Assembly: GCF_008831265.1 (NCBI RefSeq)
Contig: NZ_VTTH01000001.1
Coordinates: forward strand, 434,001-498,000
DNA length: 64,000 nucleotides
Source: Lacisediminimonas profundi
GTDB lineage: Bacteria > Pseudomonadota > Gammaproteobacteria > Burkholderiales > Burkholderiaceae_D
Reading direction: 5' to 3'
Shown here one piece after another: positions 61,933 to 64,000 of this stretch. Each line of letters starts with the position of its first letter. The first letter of the stretch is position 1. A program made the position numbers and the translations under genes. The notes beneath the pieces were generated by a model. That model did not search any database, was not told the DNA's origin, and saw only the letters and a program-made list of their open reading frames with translations.

Positions 61933-63111
61933 TCAGAACGCAGCGATGCCGGTCTGCTCGCGGCCCAGGATCAGCGCGTGGATGTCGTGCGTGCCTTCAT
62001 AGGTGTTGACGACTTCCAGGTTGACCATGTGGCGGATCACGCCGAACTCGTCGGAGATGCCGTTCCCGCCCAGCATGTCGCGCGCCATGCGGGCTACGTC
62101 GAGCGCCTTGCCGCAGGAATTGCGCTTCATGATCGAGGTAATGGAAGGATGGGCGCTGCCCTCGTCCTTCATCCGGCCCAGGCGCAGGCAGCCTTGCAGC
62201 CCGAGCGTGATTTCGGTCTGCATGTCGGCCAGTTTCTTCTGGATCAGCTGGTTGGCAGCCAGCGGCTTGCCGAACTGCTTGCGATCCACCACGTACTGGC
62301 GCGCGATATGCCAGCACGATTCCGCCGCACCCAACGCGCCCCAGGCGATGCCGAAGCGGGCCGAGTTGAGGCAGGTGAACGGGCCCTTCAGTCCGCGCAC
62401 TTCCGGGAATGCGTTTTCTTCAGGGCAGAACACCTCGTCCATCACGATTTCGCCAGTGATCGAGGCGCGCAAGCCGAACTTGCCGTGGATGGCGGGAGCG
62501 GTCAGGCCTTTCATGCCTTTTTCCAGGATGAAGCCGCGGATCGCGCCTTCGTCATCCTTGGCCCAGACCACGAACACGTCAGCGATAGGGGAATTGGAAA
62601 TCCACATCTTGTTGCCGGAGAGCGAGTAGCCGCCGGCGACTTTCTTTGCGCGGGTCAGCATCGACGCCGGGTCGGAACCATGGTTCGGCTCGGTCAGTCC
62701 GAAGCAGCCGATCCACTCGCCGGTGGCCAGCTTGGGCAGGAACTTGCGGCGCTGCTCTTCGGTGCCGAACTCGTAGATCGGCACCATCACCAGCGAGGAC
62801 TGCACGCTCATCATCGAGCGGTAGCCGGAGTCGACCCGTTCCACTTCGCGCGCGATCAGGCCGTAGCAGACATAGTTCAGCCCAGGGCCGCCGTACTGTT
62901 CCGGAATGGTCGGTCCCAGCAATCCCAGGTCACCCATTTCGCGGAAGATCGCGGGGTCGGTTTTTTCATGACGGAAGGCTTCCAGCACGCGGGGCTGCAG
63001 CTTGTCCTGGCAATAGGCGCGGGCAGCTTCCTTGACCATGCGTTCGTCGGCGGTCAACTGCTCGTCGAGCAGCAGTGGATCGTCCCAGTGGAATTGTGCT
63101 TTCTGTTTCAT
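61933..63111 (-). CDS. gcdH: Glutaryl-CoA dehydrogenase
   Basis: A 392-residue FAD enzyme that oxidises and decarboxylates glutaryl-CoA to crotonyl-CoA. Features are [15 protein letters not shown] (about 156-170), an Arg-containing substrate pocket in the [11 protein letters not shown] region, and the catalytic E372 in [15 protein letters not shown]. The length equals typical GcdH (about 390-395). GGAG lies before the start. The next enzymes would be the paired dehydrogenases downstream and the 3-hydroxyacyl-CoA dehydrogenase upstream, so the group acts on dicarboxyl-CoA esters or lysine/aromatic breakdown products. Confidence 0.95.
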   Translation of the reverse strand: MKQKAQFHWDDPLLLDEQLTADERMVKEAARAYCQDKLQPRVLEAFRHEKTDPAIFREMGDLGLLGPTIPEQYGGPGLNYVCYGLIAREVERVDSGYRSMMSVQSSLVMVPIYEFGTEEQRRKFLPKLATGEWIGCFGLTEPNHGSDPASMLTRAKKVAGGYSLSGNKMWISNSPIADVFVVWAKDDEGAIRGFILEKGMKGLTAPAIHGKFGLRASITGEIVMDEVFCPEENAFPEVRGLKGPFTCLNSARFGIAWGALGAAESCWHIARQYVVDRKQFGKPLAANQLIQKKLADMQTEITLGLQGCLRLGRMKDEGSAHPSITSIMKRNSCGKALDVARMARDMLGGNGISDEFGVIRHMVNLEVVNTYEGTHDIHALILGREQTGIAAF

Positions 63112-63229
63112 GTTGGCTCCGGATCAGGTTGTGCTGGTGGTGTGTCGGTTGGTTTGGCGATTGTGCAGATTGTGCCGATTTTGCAGCAATTGCACCGCTT
63201 GGTCTTGTTGGCCTGGCTCAGGCTTCCTC

Positions 63230-64000
63230 TCAGGCTTCCTGCTTGAGCAACGACAGTCCGAGCATGGCGCGCCGCTGCAGCCAGGCGCTGGGGCGATAGC
63301 GCCCGTCGCCATTGAGCTGGTCGAGATTGTTCAGTATGGTCACTACGGTATTGGCGCCCAGCAGGTCGCCCCAGGCGAGCGGCCCATGCGGATAGCCCAG
63401 GCCCAGCTTCACCGCATTGTCGATATCCTGCGGTTCCGCAATGCCCTGCTGCGCGATTTCGCAGGCGATATTGACGATGTGCGCGACCACCCGCTGGCAT
63501 ACCAGGCCGGTGCTGTCGCGGATCACGCTGACCAGGCAGCCGTTCAGGCCGAACAGGCCGCGTGCCATTTCCCGGTATTCCTCGCTGGTTGCCGGCGTCG
63601 TCATCACGACCCGGCGGCGGCTCATGTCGAACAGCGCGTCCACGCCAACGGTGCGGCTGCCGTCCAGGCCTTCGCGCGCGCAGCATTGCGTGGCGTCGTC
63701 ACCGAGCGGCGTCACGATGCACAGCGCATTGGCGCTCGGCCGTTCGCTGTCTTCCAGCAGCACGCCGGCAGCGCTGACCAGGGTCGCGATGCGCTCTGCC
63801 AGTTCCGGCCGCGCACGCGACAGCCAGACCGACGGCGGCAGCAGGGCGGAGGGCGCGGCTTCCGCTACGGTTTGCTTCTTGTTGTCGCTGTCGTAGCGAT
63901 AGAAACCCTGGCCCGTCTTGCGGCCCAGCATGCCGGCGCTGAGCATCGAACGCGTCAGCGGCTGCGGGCGGTAGCGCGGCTCCTCGTAGTATTGGTGGTA
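63230..64000 (-). CDS. 3-hydroxyacyl-CoA dehydrogenase, C-terminal part (start outside window)
   Basis: The frame is open to the window end, so the N-terminal NAD-binding Rossmann domain lies beyond base 64000. The visible 256 residues hold the two C-terminal HCDH domains, recognisable from RKTGQGFYRYD (about residues 26-36 of the visible part) and the second-domain motif KLGLGYPHGPLAWGD near the end. The second HCDH domain copy is typical of PaaH/PaaC-type enzymes (about 500 residues). It oxidises 3-hydroxyacyl-CoA to 3-ketoacyl-CoA with NAD. The 118 bases up to gcdH are repeat-rich and hold no gene. Confidence 0.9.
   Translation of the reverse strand, partial: YHQYYEEPRYRPQPLTRSMLSAGMLGRKTGQGFYRYDSDNKKQTVAEAAPSALLPPSVWLSRARPELAERIATLVSAAGVLLEDSERPSANALCIVTPLGDDATQCCAREGLDGSRTVGVDALFDMSRRRVVMTTPATSEEYREMARGLFGLNGCLVSVIRDSTGLVCQRVVAHIVNIACEIAQQGIAEPQDIDNAVKLGLGYPHGPLAWGDLLGANTVVTILNNLDQLNGDGRYRPSAWLQRRAMLGLSLLKQEA

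Noticed and set aside
1-64000. Search for transposase, integrase, phage, plasmid or rRNA genes
   Set aside because: None found by motif reading; only non-autonomous repeat units are visible.

Overview
This is a 64 kb piece of a GC-rich chromosome that looks like a betaproteobacterium of the order Burkholderiales, most likely family Oxalobacteraceae (Herbaspirillum/Noviherbaspirillum/Herminiimonas type). That placement is inferred from the genes: a minCDE operon, a long-form ThyA, a Burkholderiales-type H-NS protein, two solitary TctC-type binding proteins, EgtD/EgtB, an AttH-type ABC cluster, and rnhA followed by dnaQ. No rRNA, phage, integrase, transposase gene, plasmid function or CRISPR array is visible. 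Almost all DNA is coding, and many starts are TTG or GTG with a clear Shine-Dalgarno sequence.

Layout. 0-9.7 kb: the 3' part of hrpA, dcd, a PLP amino-acid decarboxylase, a small membrane protein, and folA and thyA, which are separated by an oppositely oriented tctC gene. 9.8-16.1 kb (minus strand): a four-gene transport operon with a LolD-like ATPase, an FtsX-like permease, an AttH/CrtC-like lipocalin protein and an ABC exporter. 16.3-20.2 kb: a transglutaminase-like protein, a TlpA-like thioredoxin, then egtD and egtB for ergothioneine. 20.3-24.3 kb: the most accessory-looking stretch, with a two-gene unit of unknown function (a Lys/Ala/Pro-rich tailed protein plus a glycosyltransferase-like protein), an H-NS gene, a REP-like palindrome and a 752-bp inverted repeat with 330-bp arms. 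24.3-34.7 kb: a second tctC, a CBS-domain membrane protein, MYG1, a class II aldolase, and an operon of a quinone-reductase-like enzyme, an acyl-CoA ligase, a thioesterase and TcuA/TcuB-like redox proteins.

34.8-43.9 kb holds housekeeping genes (mltD-like, gloB, a methyltransferase, rnhA), an RND efflux pair, dnaQ and tRNA-Val. 44-54.5 kb: a histidine kinase without a partner, two small envelope proteins, a YgiQ-type radical SAM protein, a response regulator with an uncharacterised N-terminal region, a secreted amidohydrolase, a group of small stress- or envelope-type proteins (BON domain, DUF883-like) and acetoacetyl-CoA synthetase. 54.5-57.4 kb: a DUF429 protein and minCDE. 57.4-59.5 kb: a Thr-rich reading frame, a second REP-like unit and an unrecognised 477-residue protein. 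59.5-64 kb (minus strand): two paired acyl-CoA dehydrogenases, glutaryl-CoA dehydrogenase and the end of a 3-hydroxyacyl-CoA dehydrogenase, which together suggest dicarboxyl-CoA breakdown.

The best candidates for something undescribed are the 20.3-22.5 kb gene pair, the 23.25-24.0 kb inverted repeat, the 58.0-59.5 kb orphan gene and the TcuAB-containing acyl-CoA operon. Family assignments were made by eye from motifs, and no database search was run.
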